Translations under genes and position numbers: made by a program
Notes under the pieces: generated by a model
What the model was told of the DNA's origin: nothing
The model's database searches: none
The model's input: only the letters and a program-made list of their open reading frames with translations
Source: JANNRW01 sp031401815
GTDB taxonomy: Bacteria > Desulfobacterota > Desulfuromonadia > Geobacterales > DSM-12255
Direction: 5' to 3'
Length of the DNA stretch: 39,743 nt
Assembly (NCBI GenBank): GCA_031401815.1
Contig: JANNRW010000099.1
Location: forward strand, 1 to 39,743
Shown here: positions 14,015-22,996 of the stretch, piece by piece
Numbering within the stretch: position 1 is the first letter of the stretch
Layout: every line of letters starts with the position of its first letter

Positions 14015-16801
14015 TTACGCCGCCAAAGCCTCATTCAGCTCATCAATCAATTTATCCATCTTGTTCCCGAAGAGCTGATACATCTTGCCCAGCCCTCCCT
14101 GACCATCAAAGGGAGCCAACTCCAGATCATCCCGCTCTATGTGCATCGAACTGACAATATGGTCGCGGATCATCCGGAGCCACTCCATCTGCTCTTCCGT
14201 GAATTTGCTCCCTTTGCCGGAATGGCGCTTCATGATCCAGTTCTGGAAATTACGCCGCACCGTATCATCATAGGCTCTAAGCTTTTTGTCCATACCGCAG
14301 ACCCGGCGGATCAGCGCCACCAGAGCCGACAGTTCCTGAACCGGCTGTGCCCCCTTGTACTTGTCCAGCTGGCTGTACGCCTGCCAGACCCGGAGCGGCG
14401 CAAGATTGGGCTTGTCTGTTTTGATCCTCTCCAGCACCTGATTGATCATGGCAAAGGTGAGTTCACGGCGGCGATAAGGCTGATTGAAGAAGATATTCAG
14501 GGCGTCAATCCGGTCTCGATTCGCCATGAGGTAAGCGGCAAATTCATCCGCCGTTGCCTGGGCATTGTTGACTGCATCCTTGTCCCAGGCAGCCTTCTCA
14601 ACCTTATCGATATTGATATGGTCAATGGTCTGTTCCTTGTCGCGGCGGATGCCGTCAATCAGGTCAATCAGCGAACCGGTAAAGACCCGCGCAGCACCGC
14701 TTACCAGCTGCTCCTGCGCCAGCTGCAACTGTTTGTAGTTGGGAATGCTGCTCTTGTTACCGGTTAACTCCTGCGCTCTTGCTTCAATGTTGTCGGCGTC
14801 GATGGCGGACAGCAGATTGCCTACAATGGTGCTTAGTTCCACTCCTCCGGCGGCACTCTTTATTTTCTGCTGCTCGTCAGAAGTAAGCTGCTTGTTCAGT
14901 CGCGCCAGCCGTCCTGCAAGGGAACTGACGGTGTCCTCATCGTGCACCCCCATCATGACCCCCATGGCCAGATCTTTCAGCGGCACAGCCGGTTTGGTTA
15001 TAAGCGGCTGGCTGGCGGTCTTGAGGGATTTGGTGACGCCGATGGCATCGACAATGACGTAATGTGTTTTCGCGGTAATTGCCGACGGCGTCACTTTTCT
15101 CAGGTCGTCAAGATCCAGTATCCTGGTTCCTCGACCTTTCATCTGTTCGAAGTAATTGCGGCTCTTGACATCGCGCATGAAGAGCAGGCACTCCAGCGGC
15201 CTGACGTCAGTTCCGGTGGCAACCATGTCCACGGTTACGGCGATACGGGGGTGATAGTCGTTACGGAACTGAGCCAGAACAGATTTCGGGTCTTCCTCAA
15301 CCCTGGTCAGGTAAGTGAGCTTCTTGCAGAAGGCGTTTTGTTCCCCAAACTCCTCGCGCACAATCTGGACTATGTCGTCGGCATGGCTGTCGGTCTTGGC
15401 AAAGACAAGGGTTTTGGGGACTTCCTTCCTACCCGGGAAGATCTCCGGCAGCTTGTCGCTGAAGGTTCGGATTACGGTACGGATCTGATCTTTGTTGACG
15501 ATCTCCTTGTCCAGCTCTCTGGCTGAATAGACCAGGTCTTCATCCTGCTGTTCCCAGCGTTTCTTGCGGGTGAGCTTCTCCCGCTTCTCCACCAGTTGCC
15601 GAGCCTTGATCCGGGCACCTTTCTTCGTGATTCTGGTTTCAATGAGATAGACCTCGTTGCCCACATTGACCCCGTCGGCAACGGCCTTCTCATGACTATA
15701 TTCGCAGACCATGTTCTTGTTGAAATAGCTGATGGCTCGGGTATCGGGAGTAGCCGTCAAACCAACCTGAAAGGCGTCGAAATAGTCGAGCACTTGCCGC
15801 CAGAGGTTATAGATGGAGCGATGACATTCGTCGATTACTATGAAGTCGAAAAACTCCGGCGGGATCTTCTTACTGTAGACCACAGGTAGAGGCTCTTTGG
15901 GCAGGATCAGTTCTGCCGGATTGATCTCTTCAGCCGACTCGTCCAGCGGTTTATCCTTCAAGATGGCATAGAGGCGCTGAATAGTGCTGATACAGACATG
16001 ACTGTCCCTGGCGATTGATGAGGACTTGAGCCGTTGCACAGAGTAGAGTTCAGTGAACTTCCGGTTGTCGTCCGACGGCACAAACGACATGAACTCTTGT
16101 TCCGCCTGTTCACCAAGGTTCCTGGTGTCCACCAGAAAGAGGATTCGCTTGGCGTCGGCATGCTTTAGCAGTCGATAGATGGCGGTGATGGCTGTATAGG
16201 TCTTTCCCGCTCCGGTGGCCATCTGAATCAGCGCCCGAGGTTTGTTTTCCTTGAAGGATGCTTCCAGATTTGTGATGGCCAACTCCTGACAGTCTCGCAG
16301 TTTCAGTTCTTTAGCCGGAAGTTTGTCCGGATTAAGAAGAGGAACCTGCCGCAATCTTTCTCGAAGAGGCATGTTCTGGGACTGCCATTCAAGTAGGGTT
16401 TCGGGTCGGGGGAAGGTGAACAGTTCGCGGGAGCGGGGCTTGGGGTCGCGCTGATCGGTAAAGCGGGTGATGATGCCGGTGCTCTCAAACAGAAATGGAA
16501 GGATCACGGGCTGGTTAACCCATTTCAATTGTGCTTTGGCATAGCCTTCGGTCTGTGCTTCGTGGGTGGTTAAACGTTGAGCTTCCTCTTCCCGCTTCGC
16601 CTCGATGACCCCGACCGGCTTTTTGTCCACAAACAGCAGATAATCAGCCGGACCGGCAGCAGTCGGGTACTCGCGCACCGACTGACCGATGCCGTCGCTC
16701 AGATCTATTTTATTCTTGTCCTGAACCTGCCACCCCGCCTGCTGCAAAAGAGCATCGACAGAATCACGCGCCTTTTGTTCAGGGTTCTGGTTATCGGTCA
16801 T
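14015..16801 (-). CDS. hsdR: Type I restriction endonuclease motor subunit HsdR
   Basis: HsdR translocates DNA with ATP and cleaves it when the methylation state is wrong. The 928-residue protein has an N-terminal PD-(D/E)xK nuclease (Asp53, Glu67-x-Lys69 in GVIEAKR), a DEAD-like helicase core with MATGAGKT at 194-201 and DECH at 324-327, then TATP, and a second helicase domain with ATGTDVRPLECLLFMRDV and QMKGRGTRI. The C-terminal third resembles the EcoEI R-subunit end domain. The ATG at 16801 has AGGAAGG seven bases upstream; an upstream in-frame start at 16972 would add 57 residues translated from another gene and is rejected. It begins 40 bases after the secreted protein gene at 16842-17450. 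Confidence 0.95.
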   Translation of the reverse strand: MTDNQNPEQKARDSVDALLQQAGWQVQDKNKIDLSDGIGQSVREYPTAAGPADYLLFVDKKPVGVIEAKREEEAQRLTTHEAQTEGYAKAQLKWVNQPVILPFLFESTGIITRFTDQRDPKPRSRELFTFPRPETLLEWQSQNMPLRERLRQVPLLNPDKLPAKELKLRDCQELAITNLEASFKENKPRALIQMATGAGKTYTAITAIYRLLKHADAKRILFLVDTRNLGEQAEQEFMSFVPSDDNRKFTELYSVQRLKSSSIARDSHVCISTIQRLYAILKDKPLDESAEEINPAELILPKEPLPVVYSKKIPPEFFDFIVIDECHRSIYNLWRQVLDYFDAFQVGLTATPDTRAISYFNKNMVCEYSHEKAVADGVNVGNEVYLIETRITKKGARIKARQLVEKREKLTRKKRWEQQDEDLVYSARELDKEIVNKDQIRTVIRTFSDKLPEIFPGRKEVPKTLVFAKTDSHADDIVQIVREEFGEQNAFCKKLTYLTRVEEDPKSVLAQFRNDYHPRIAVTVDMVATGTDVRPLECLLFMRDVKSRNYFEQMKGRGTRILDLDDLRKVTPSAITAKTHYVIVDAIGVTKSLKTASQPLITKPAVPLKDLAMGVMMGVHDEDTVSSLAGRLARLNKQLTSDEQQKIKSAAGGVELSTIVGNLLSAIDADNIEARAQELTGNKSSIPNYKQLQLAQEQLVSGAARVFTGSLIDLIDGIRRDKEQTIDHINIDKVEKAAWDKDAVNNAQATADEFAAYLMANRDRIDALNIFFNQPYRRRELTFAMINQVLERIKTDKPNLAPLRVWQAYSQLDKYKGAQPVQELSALVALIRRVCGMDKKLRAYDDTVRRNFQNWIMKRHSGKGSKFTEEQMEWLRMIRDHIVSSMHIERDDLELAPFDGQGGLGKMYQLFGNKMDKLIDELNEALAA

Positions 16802-16841
16802 ACACCCTTCCTGTAAAGCTGTATATACTTCAGAGTTGTCT

Positions 16842-17450
16842 TTACTGCACTTTCCAGAATTCCGCAACAGTGTAAACTTCGTTTCGGCCTGAAATGCCCA
16901 AAGCAGGGCCACCGGCACATGCCGGGCCACCGGAGAAATAATGCTGTACTTCCAGTACCTGATCAGCTGCAACTGTGAAAGATCCGCTTATGATGCTATA
17001 AGTCGCAACTCCTATGGAAGGTTGACCATAAACATTCGTGCCATCAATAATAGTTGTTTCATTAGACAGGTTTCGCAGCCTTGCGGCACCCAGACCAGCA
17101 CCGTAGTGCGGCGAGTATATATGAACCAGGTATGTGCCGGGTGTAAAGGTAATCTGATTTGAAATCAGAGTTGCCAGCCCTGAAAAGTTGTTATCCATGC
17201 TGTTTAAATGCCGTGTATTCCAGGTACCGGCAATCGCAGTCTGGGAACATGTTCCGGATGGTTTCACATCCGAGATCTTGACATAAGTGCCAGGACTCCA
17301 GGCCGTCTGCTGTATCGAATTATTCGGAAATTTGACCCCTCCCGACCCGATGTTAAGTGTCCCGTCCACAATCAGATCGCCATTCCCGGCAAAAGCCTCT
17401 GCTGTCATCAAAATAAGTACGAGAACTGTCATCGCAACTCTTCTTTTCAT
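16842..17450 (-). CDS. Secreted protein with jelly-roll (C1q/TNF-like) C-terminal pattern, function unknown
   Basis: A 202-residue exported protein with a signal peptide (MKRRVAMTVLVLILMTAEAF, cleavage probably after AFA). The segment GTLNIGSGGVKFPNNSIQQT resembles the short collar repeat seen before trimeric domains in phage tail fibres and bacterial surface proteins. The remainder (PGTYLVHIYSPHYGAGLG ... VYTVAEFWKVQ) fits a beta-sandwich of the C1q/TNF type, ending in the typical EFWK strand. Ligand and role are unknown. AGGAGCG precedes the ATG. It lies 38 bases after the M4 peptidase gene and 40 bases before hsdR, all on the same strand, with no terminator visible on either side. It may be a small surface adhesin or a partner of the peptidase. 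Confidence 0.7.
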   Translation of the reverse strand: MKRRVAMTVLVLILMTAEAFAGNGDLIVDGTLNIGSGGVKFPNNSIQQTAWSPGTYVKISDVKPSGTCSQTAIAGTWNTRHLNSMDNNFSGLATLISNQITFTPGTYLVHIYSPHYGAGLGAARLRNLSNETTIIDGTNVYGQPSIGVATYSIISGSFTVAADQVLEVQHYFSGGPACAGGPALGISGRNEVYTVAEFWKVQ

Positions 17451-17488
17451 TTTGTCGCTCCTTTTCTATCATCCCTGTAATCCGGCTC

Positions 17489-20400
17489 TCATTGAGCAAT
17501 CCGGATATCTCTCAGCTTCACCGTGCCTTCGCTTATATACGGAACTCCATGCAGAACGGTTGTGGCGAAATATGTTTCAAAGTCACAGAGGTAGCCTCCA
17601 TCAATTATCACATAAATATCTCTGTTGGTTATAAAGCTATCGGTGAACTCTATTGCCAGAAGCTTTATGACGGCATTATCAGCAGCACTGTTATATGCTT
17701 CCTGAATTGTTGAGTAGTAACTGCTTCCGACTGCTGCCGGGTAGCCGCTGCAAACGCTTAGCGGAATTCTTTCAAAGTTGGCGATTACACTGATGTTGTC
17801 ATTCATGACAACTGCACATGTATTTGCACCACTACAGGCACCTCCCCAGCTGGTAAATGTATAGCCATGATTTGGAATTACAGTAAGGCTGACAGGTGTA
17901 TTCAAGTTATAGTCAGCCGAACAGCTGCTACCGCAGTCTATTCCTGTAGGTGAACTGGTGATTGTTCCCAACCCCCCTGCCTGGGAAATCGAGAGCGTCG
18001 GCAATGTTCCGATGCCGTTCAATGAAACATCAAACACAGGGGTTTGCGGATCGTTTGAGGGTATCAGCAGGCTTGCGGTTTTAGCTCCGGTAAAAGCCGG
18101 TGCAAAGGAAACTTTGAACGAACAGGATGCTGAAGGGGTCAAGGTCTGCCCTGAGCAGTAGTCTTCTGTTACGTTAAACTCGCTCGCACTCAATCCCGAT
18201 AAAGAGAGCGTCCCGATTATCAGCTCTTTTGTGCCATTGCTGGTTACGGTGATACTCTTCGGCGTTGAAGCCCTGCCGACAAATACATTGCCAAGGCTGT
18301 TGGCGGCAGGAGCTACTGATATCTTTGCTGCCAAAAATAATGCCTTTACGTTGATATCGCCTGTCATGGCGACTCTGCAGCTTCCTGTTCCGCTACAACC
18401 TCCTCCAGACCAGCCTGTAAATACTGAATCTCCGACAGGGACTGCTGTAAGAGTAATCAGATCGCCATTAATAAAAGGTGAAGAACAGCTCGCGTTACAG
18501 TTGATTCCTGCGGGAGAGCTGGTGATTCTGCCTGCACCGGGCAAATCGACAACTACGGATAGAGCTGATTGATAACTTGATCCACCTATCTGCAACCCGT
18601 CAATAACCACAGTGCCGCTGCTGATTGTCAATGAACCTTGCAATGACGATTTGCCGACTTGATCTGCAAAACCGCCGTCATATCCACCACGTATGGATGT
18701 AGTTATAGTACGGTTCAGATTGAGTGTTTCGTTGAAATCAGCAGCCCAGAGCCTTATTTCATCACCGCTTACTGCGTTATTGTAAGCTGTCTGTATTGTG
18801 GAGTAATTGGTAACATTATAACCACTGACACTGCTTGTCATGACAGGTTTGCCTGCAATACCGGAAAGCGCTATTACATAGGCCGGTGTATTAGGGTCTG
18901 TAGATGGGATAGCAAGTGTTGCTGTCTTGGCGCCTTCTGCTGTAGGGGCAAAGCGCACCTGAATTGCACAAGATGCGGCAGGGGCAAGATTCTGTCCGCT
19001 GCATCCGTTCGAGGTCAGGCTGAATTCACCGGAATTTGCGCCGGTAATCTGTGCAGTGCTGATTGATAAGGTTTGAGAACTGCCATTGTTTACTATAAAG
19101 CTGTGCTCAGGCGAAGTTGCACCGGTGGAGACCGAAAGGAAGTCGCCAAGCGGCGCTTCTACTGATATTGCTGGCGGATCTGTGGAGAAGTTGGCAAGCA
19201 GTGAACTGTCACCTGTAACGGTGAATGTGTATTTCGGGGATGAACTGACAACCACTTCGTTTTCAGTCCAGTTCAGAAAGTTGTAGTTCAGGTTTGGAAT
19301 TGCCTCAACTGTGACTTTTTTACCCCAGACTGAATGGTAGGTCTCATAGCTGCAACATGAGGATTGATAACGTTTACCGGCTATGCAGGCAGTTATTGCA
19401 GGAGTTGCCGGGGTACAGGTGAGCAGCTGTGCGTTTTCCCGATATGCGAAGGTTTTACCTGCCAGAGGATTTGAACGAGTGGTAGATATTGCTGGAATGT
19501 TACCGACACCTACTGCTGCCCAAGCATTTTTGATCTGATTGAGTTCGTGGGTGGTTGCGGATAAATCCTGGGCTGCTAAGACCATCTTCTCATTAGCGTC
19601 TGAGTAATTAAATATTGTTTGCCACTTAGTTGTGTTTGCCCTAAACGCAATCTGCATTGCCCTGGTTATGCCGAGACCCTGAACATCCACCTCGTAATTG
19701 TTTCCGCCGGAGGAAAGCAGATAGAACATCTTGTTAGACACACCGGCATTGTAGTGCACCTGGCAATCATCATTACTGAGGGTTGGAGTGCAAGTATCTG
19801 TTTCCCACCAGTTGGGAGTGTTACTGTATATATTTGTCCAGGTAGCGCTCTTCTTGTAAATGACCGGCTGTGGCGGATTTGACAGTGTCGGATCGGCAAC
19901 GTTTCGTAGAACTGAATTGTTACCTTGGATGACTTCCCAACTCGCATTGCCTCGAGCCTGCTTGTGAGCTATTGCCATCCAGTCGGAAAATGCTTCATTC
20001 AGCGCCCCCAGTTCTTTTGTAGAACCGAGTCTAGAGGTAGTAGAAGTAATTGCGTGTGCCCATTCGTGAGCGATTATATCGACGGCTCCAGAATCAGTGC
20101 TGCCGGGAGTAAAGTTGACGGTATTATCTATTGAGACGAAACATGCGGATTCTGTGCCGCATGGCGCATCAGGATTTTCAACGATAGTCACCATGCTGCT
20201 CCCGCTGCCATCAAAGGAGTTGCGGCTAAACCGCCTAGGTGTAGTGCTACGATCAAGCAAGGGATTCAGTAAAGGATCGTAGAAATAGTCATACACTTTG
20301 CCGGTGTTGACATGTGCATCTATGGCTTTCTTCTGTGTGCCGCCAGCAGTCCAGTTGTTTGTACTGCTTGATAATGCTCCGGCAGTTACAGAACCAACCT

Positions 20401-21520
20401 GGGAGATTATGGCGCGTGTGTCACCCATATCTCCTTTATGGCCATCTATATTCATATTTGTCCGCCTGCTGATATCTTTAAGGCGGTAAACTTCAGGGTT
20501 TGAATTGAGGTCGTAACAGGTATCTATATGGTCATGGCCTGTGCCAGTGCCGACCTCAGGCCAGCATTCCGCAGAGCCGATAATAAAAGTGTAGATTTCG
20601 GAAAAAGGGCCGCCTCCTTGACTGTTGACTCCCTGCACTTTCCATGAATATTTCCGCCCTCTCTTCAGAACAATAGAGCTGTCGCTGTTTGTGTTATAGG
20701 TGGTAGTCTGAACAGGAATACTCTTGGTGGTATTTGCCTGGTCGTTTGTTTCGTACATGACCAATTGATAACTTGTAGCATTAGCCACAGCAGACCATTG
20801 ATATGCAACGTTGTCACTGAAAATCAAATTTGGGCTTACAAAAGAGCGATTACCTGGTGAAAGTAACCCCGGCGCAGTAGTAACAGCAGGAACTCCTTTT
20901 GTAAAAGTTCGAGTCGCGCTCGCTAGCGCTAAACCATCCTGTCGTACCCAGGGAGCGTTGAATTTAGATGTATTCGGATTAACATGGCAACCAGTGGCGG
21001 AGCAGCTCATGCTACAGTTAGCTCCTGTTGCAGAACCATCAAGGTAATACTCTTTATTCATGCTTGAATATACATTATTTGTGGAGACAGTAACTGAATG
21101 ACTACCAACAGTAAGCGAGCTGATATCAATGTTGACGCTGAAATCTGCACCGCTGTCCGGGTAGAGTTCCTGAACGGTTACCGGTGCATTCCCATCAATG
21201 GAGTATACCAGCTTGCCTATAACATCTTTACTTCCAGTCCAATAGAAGTCGAGTTTCGGATAAACACTGACATAATTGCAGCCGTTAAAAGTATAATCGT
21301 CGTAATCACCATTGCTAAGCACTCCATTATTCCACCATATTGGCGCATAAACAGAAATGGAAAAGTTGCTCGTAAAGGTACTATTGTTAGCTGGTGAATT
21401 TATTGTAATTGTTCCGGACTTACTAAAAGCTGCTTTTGCGAGAACCAAACATAACATTACGATAGATAAATATAACCCAGTCCGTACCGCATACTTTTTG
21501 AGCATCGCAAAACAGTTCAT
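17489..21520 (-). CDS. Large secreted M4 (thermolysin-type) metallopeptidase lacking its propeptide
   Basis: A 1343-residue exported protein. After a signal anchor (about 12-34) come about 300 residues of beta-rich sequence including a fibronectin-like region (about 215-315, ending KYSWKVQGVNSQGGGPFSEI). The peptidase domain (about 315-675) has HEWAH at 485-489, the zinc ligand Glu509 in ALNEAFSDW, and VHYNAG with His589, the thermolysin catalytic His. The usual N-terminal FTP/PepSY propeptide is missing; the gene directly upstream encodes one. The C-terminal half is modular and duplicated: choice-of-anchor-D-like modules (784-889, 1066-1170), Cys-containing InlB-like repeats (998-1063, 1186-1249, a degenerate one at 732-778), and TIQ-AYN repeats (905-978, 1268-1343). 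GGAG precedes the ATG at good spacing. Confidence 0.9.
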   Translation of the reverse strand: MNCFAMLKKYAVRTGLYLSIVMLCLVLAKAAFSKSGTITINSPANNSTFTSNFSISVYAPIWWNNGVLSNGDYDDYTFNGCNYVSVYPKLDFYWTGSKDVIGKLVYSIDGNAPVTVQELYPDSGADFSVNIDISSLTVGSHSVTVSTNNVYSSMNKEYYLDGSATGANCSMSCSATGCHVNPNTSKFNAPWVRQDGLALASATRTFTKGVPAVTTAPGLLSPGNRSFVSPNLIFSDNVAYQWSAVANATSYQLVMYETNDQANTTKSIPVQTTTYNTNSDSSIVLKRGRKYSWKVQGVNSQGGGPFSEIYTFIIGSAECWPEVGTGTGHDHIDTCYDLNSNPEVYRLKDISRRTNMNIDGHKGDMGDTRAIISQVGSVTAGALSSSTNNWTAGGTQKKAIDAHVNTGKVYDYFYDPLLNPLLDRSTTPRRFSRNSFDGSGSSMVTIVENPDAPCGTESACFVSIDNTVNFTPGSTDSGAVDIIAHEWAHAITSTTSRLGSTKELGALNEAFSDWMAIAHKQARGNASWEVIQGNNSVLRNVADPTLSNPPQPVIYKKSATWTNIYSNTPNWWETDTCTPTLSNDDCQVHYNAGVSNKMFYLLSSGGNNYEVDVQGLGITRAMQIAFRANTTKWQTIFNYSDANEKMVLAAQDLSATTHELNQIKNAWAAVGVGNIPAISTTRSNPLAGKTFAYRENAQLLTCTPATPAITACIAGKRYQSSCCSYETYHSVWGKKVTVEAIPNLNYNFLNWTENEVVVSSSPKYTFTVTGDSSLLANFSTDPPAISVEAPLGDFLSVSTGATSPEHSFIVNNGSSQTLSISTAQITGANSGEFSLTSNGCSGQNLAPAASCAIQVRFAPTAEGAKTATLAIPSTDPNTPAYVIALSGIAGKPVMTSSVSGYNVTNYSTIQTAYNNAVSGDEIRLWAADFNETLNLNRTITTSIRGGYDGGFADQVGKSSLQGSLTISSGTVVIDGLQIGGSSYQSALSVVVDLPGAGRITSSPAGINCNASCSSPFINGDLITLTAVPVGDSVFTGWSGGGCSGTGSCRVAMTGDINVKALFLAAKISVAPAANSLGNVFVGRASTPKSITVTSNGTKELIIGTLSLSGLSASEFNVTEDYCSGQTLTPSASCSFKVSFAPAFTGAKTASLLIPSNDPQTPVFDVSLNGIGTLPTLSISQAGGLGTITSSPTGIDCGSSCSADYNLNTPVSLTVIPNHGYTFTSWGGACSGANTCAVVMNDNISVIANFERIPLSVCSGYPAAVGSSYYSTIQEAYNSAADNAVIKLLAIEFTDSFITNRDIYVIIDGGYLCDFETYFATTVLHGVPYISEGTVKLRDIRIAQ

Positions 21521-21633
21521 GAATTTCTCCGAAAAGAATTCCTACCTGAAATATTAGACTACGTGATTTGAGCAATGGTCTTTAAAGAGTTCGCCTACCA
21601 GCTTTCTCTTCTGTAGTCATCATAATCCGATCC

Positions 21634-22533
21634 TTAGCGCATGAAATTAGGGATTTTTTCAACTACTGCGCCGCTAAAGGCATCAATTAAAATATTCCAG
21701 TAGCTTTCCACTTTCCACAACACATACGGTGAACTGGATATGGCGATTTTACCTGTTCTCATGTGTCTTCGAATTGAAAGATTGGTGTTTGCATCGTAGT
21801 TAAGCTCACGCAAAGCTACTTCAGCTATTTCGCGAGCACGAGATTCCGGTATATGTTCTTTATTGGCGGCTTCATAGAGTTCAGGAGGGGCGAGAATTAA
21901 CTTAGCTGAAACTTCAGAGATTTCGCCGGTTGCTCTGATAAAAAATAAAATACGCGAGTTTTCAAGCGGCAGTTTACTTATGTATCGTTGGAACTCAATC
22001 AAGGTGAAACCAAGGTCGTCAATTTCATAGCGAGTCTCGCGTAATTCATCCAGGTCTGTTATTCTGAATAACTCTACTTCTTCTTTCAGAAACTCCCGAA
22101 CAATCGCATGAACATGGGAATGATAATTCTCTTTGATAATTGATGATGTTTTATAGTTGATGCTACCGGGAGATTCTTTATACCTCATGTTAATGTAACC
22201 ACTAGACCCATGTTGAGTGTGTTCCAGTCTAATTGTAAAAGTGTCTTTATAAATATCATATTTTTTCAGGAGCTTTTCTTTCAGCTCCTTGTTTTTATTA
22301 TCATTTTTTATTTTTTCTGATGACTCTGATGTGGGTACAGGCGGGTTTGTTGTTGCATCGCTAGTGGGCACAGAAGTTGTTGCTCCGTTTGTCGTATAGT
22401 AAAGAGTATCAGGCGGTGAAGCAGTCAAGGGGGTGTCTTCCGCAGAAACCATCTGCGCAAACGTGAACATTGTCATAATTGCGGTAAGGTGAACTATCTG
22501 CATGAAAACTCTAAATGTTGCACACCGTTTCAT
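21634..22533 (-). CDS. Secreted stand-alone FTP/PepSY propeptide-like protein
   Basis: A 299-residue exported protein with a signal peptide (cleavage probably after VSA, residue 31), a Thr/Ser/Pro-rich low-complexity stretch (about 35-75), a Lys-rich region (74-92) and a folded C-terminal half. Residues about 168-215 (DDLGFTLIEFQRYISKLPLE, then FIRATGEISEVSAKLI) match the pattern of the FTP part of thermolysin propeptides, and about 230-296 (SRAREIAEVAL ... WKVESYWNILIDAFSGAVVE) the PepSY part. No catalytic domain follows. In M4 enzymes this region is a covalent foldase and inhibitor. Here it probably serves the adjacent propeptide-less M4 peptidase in trans. Very AT-rich in places (15 G+C of 60 at 22261-22320). 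AAGGAG precedes the ATG. Confidence 0.8.
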   Translation of the reverse strand: MKRCATFRVFMQIVHLTAIMTMFTFAQMVSAEDTPLTASPPDTLYYTTNGATTSVPTSDATTNPPVPTSESSEKIKNDNKNKELKEKLLKKYDIYKDTFTIRLEHTQHGSSGYINMRYKESPGSINYKTSSIIKENYHSHVHAIVREFLKEEVELFRITDLDELRETRYEIDDLGFTLIEFQRYISKLPLENSRILFFIRATGEISEVSAKLILAPPELYEAANKEHIPESRAREIAEVALRELNYDANTNLSIRRHMRTGKIAISSSPYVLWKVESYWNILIDAFSGAVVEKIPNFMR

Positions 22534-22624
22534 CTTCTGTCTCCTTATTCCCCGTTCTATTTAAAATTGATCTGCTTAAGCCATCTTATCTGCTTATAAT
22601 TAATCAGCTTGCCATTAAGGCAGG

Positions 22625-22653
22625 ATCATGCAAAACGGTGATTCCATTGTCAA
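22625..22653 (-). promoter_or_regulatory. Promoter reading into the propeptide/M4 peptidase genes
   Basis: On the minus strand a consensus -35 TTGACA (22648-22653) is followed after 17 bases by CATGAT (22625-22630, 4 of 6 matches). It lies about 90 bases before the propeptide ATG and directly beside the palindrome at 22660-22677, a layout suited to repression or activation by the divergent XRE regulator. Confidence 0.55.
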
Positions 22654-22659
22654 GGTATT

Positions 22660-22677
22660 TGTTGACTACTGTCAACA
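22660..22677. promoter_or_regulatory. Palindromic operator candidate TGTTGAC-N4-GTCAACA
   Basis: Perfect 7-bp inverted repeat with a TACT spacer in the 194-base gap between the divergent XRE regulator and propeptide genes. It is 6 bases upstream of the -35 of the minus-strand promoter and 50 bases upstream of the regulator start. Half-sites of the TTGAC type recur nearby. Symmetry and position are typical for a small dimeric HTH protein controlling itself and its neighbour. Confidence 0.5.
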
Positions 22678-22727
22678 GCCAATAGCTGACTTTCATGGTA
22701 GCTTTCGCCTCGTAACAGGAGGCAACA

Positions 22728-22967
22728 GTGACCATCGAAAAGGCTTTCGGCGAAGTCATCAAGGAACTGAGAAAACAGAAAAAACTTTCTCAGGAAGACG
22801 TCGCCCATGAAAGTTTTCTGGATCGTTCTTTTATTTCCCTTCTTGAAACAGGTCGGCAGCAACCATCCCTTGTAACCATTTTCCAGCTCTCCAGAGCCCT
22901 CGGCGTTACCGCATCCCAAATCATCGCTGCTGTAGAATCCAGGTTACAAATCAATTCAGATTCCTAA
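22728..22967 (+). CDS. Small XRE-family regulator resembling restriction-modification controller proteins
   Basis: A 79-residue protein that is little more than an HTH_3 DNA-binding domain: AFGEVIKELRKQKKLSQEDV, AHESFLDRSFISLLETGRQQ, PSLVTIFQLSRALGV. The recognition-helix region LDRSFISLLETG is close to the LDRTYIS-type pattern of controller (C) proteins that time expression of restriction-modification genes, and the length is the same. C proteins are dimers that bind palindromes in their own promoters. The start is GTG with an excellent AGGAGG site at five bases. It is divergent from the propeptide/peptidase genes and 5.9 kb from hsdR, so its target may be the protease module, the restriction genes or both. 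General XRE regulators with other jobs also fit. Confidence 0.85.
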   Translation: MTIEKAFGEVIKELRKQKKLSQEDVAHESFLDRSFISLLETGRQQPSLVTIFQLSRALGVTASQIIAAVESRLQINSDS

Positions 22968-22996
22968 TTGATTTGATGCCAGTACTTTACTTTTGC

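Noticed and set aside
16802..16972. N-terminal extension of hsdR
   Set aside because: The added residues are translated from the end of another gene on the same strand; the 16801 ATG has a strong ribosome site and starts the conserved region.
20960..21010. CSATGCH in the M4 peptidase as a c-type heme site
   Set aside because: Spacing is C-x4-CH, not the standard CXXCH, and there is only one; CxxxxCH motifs occur in Geobacter proteins but one isolated match in a Cys-bearing beta domain is weak.
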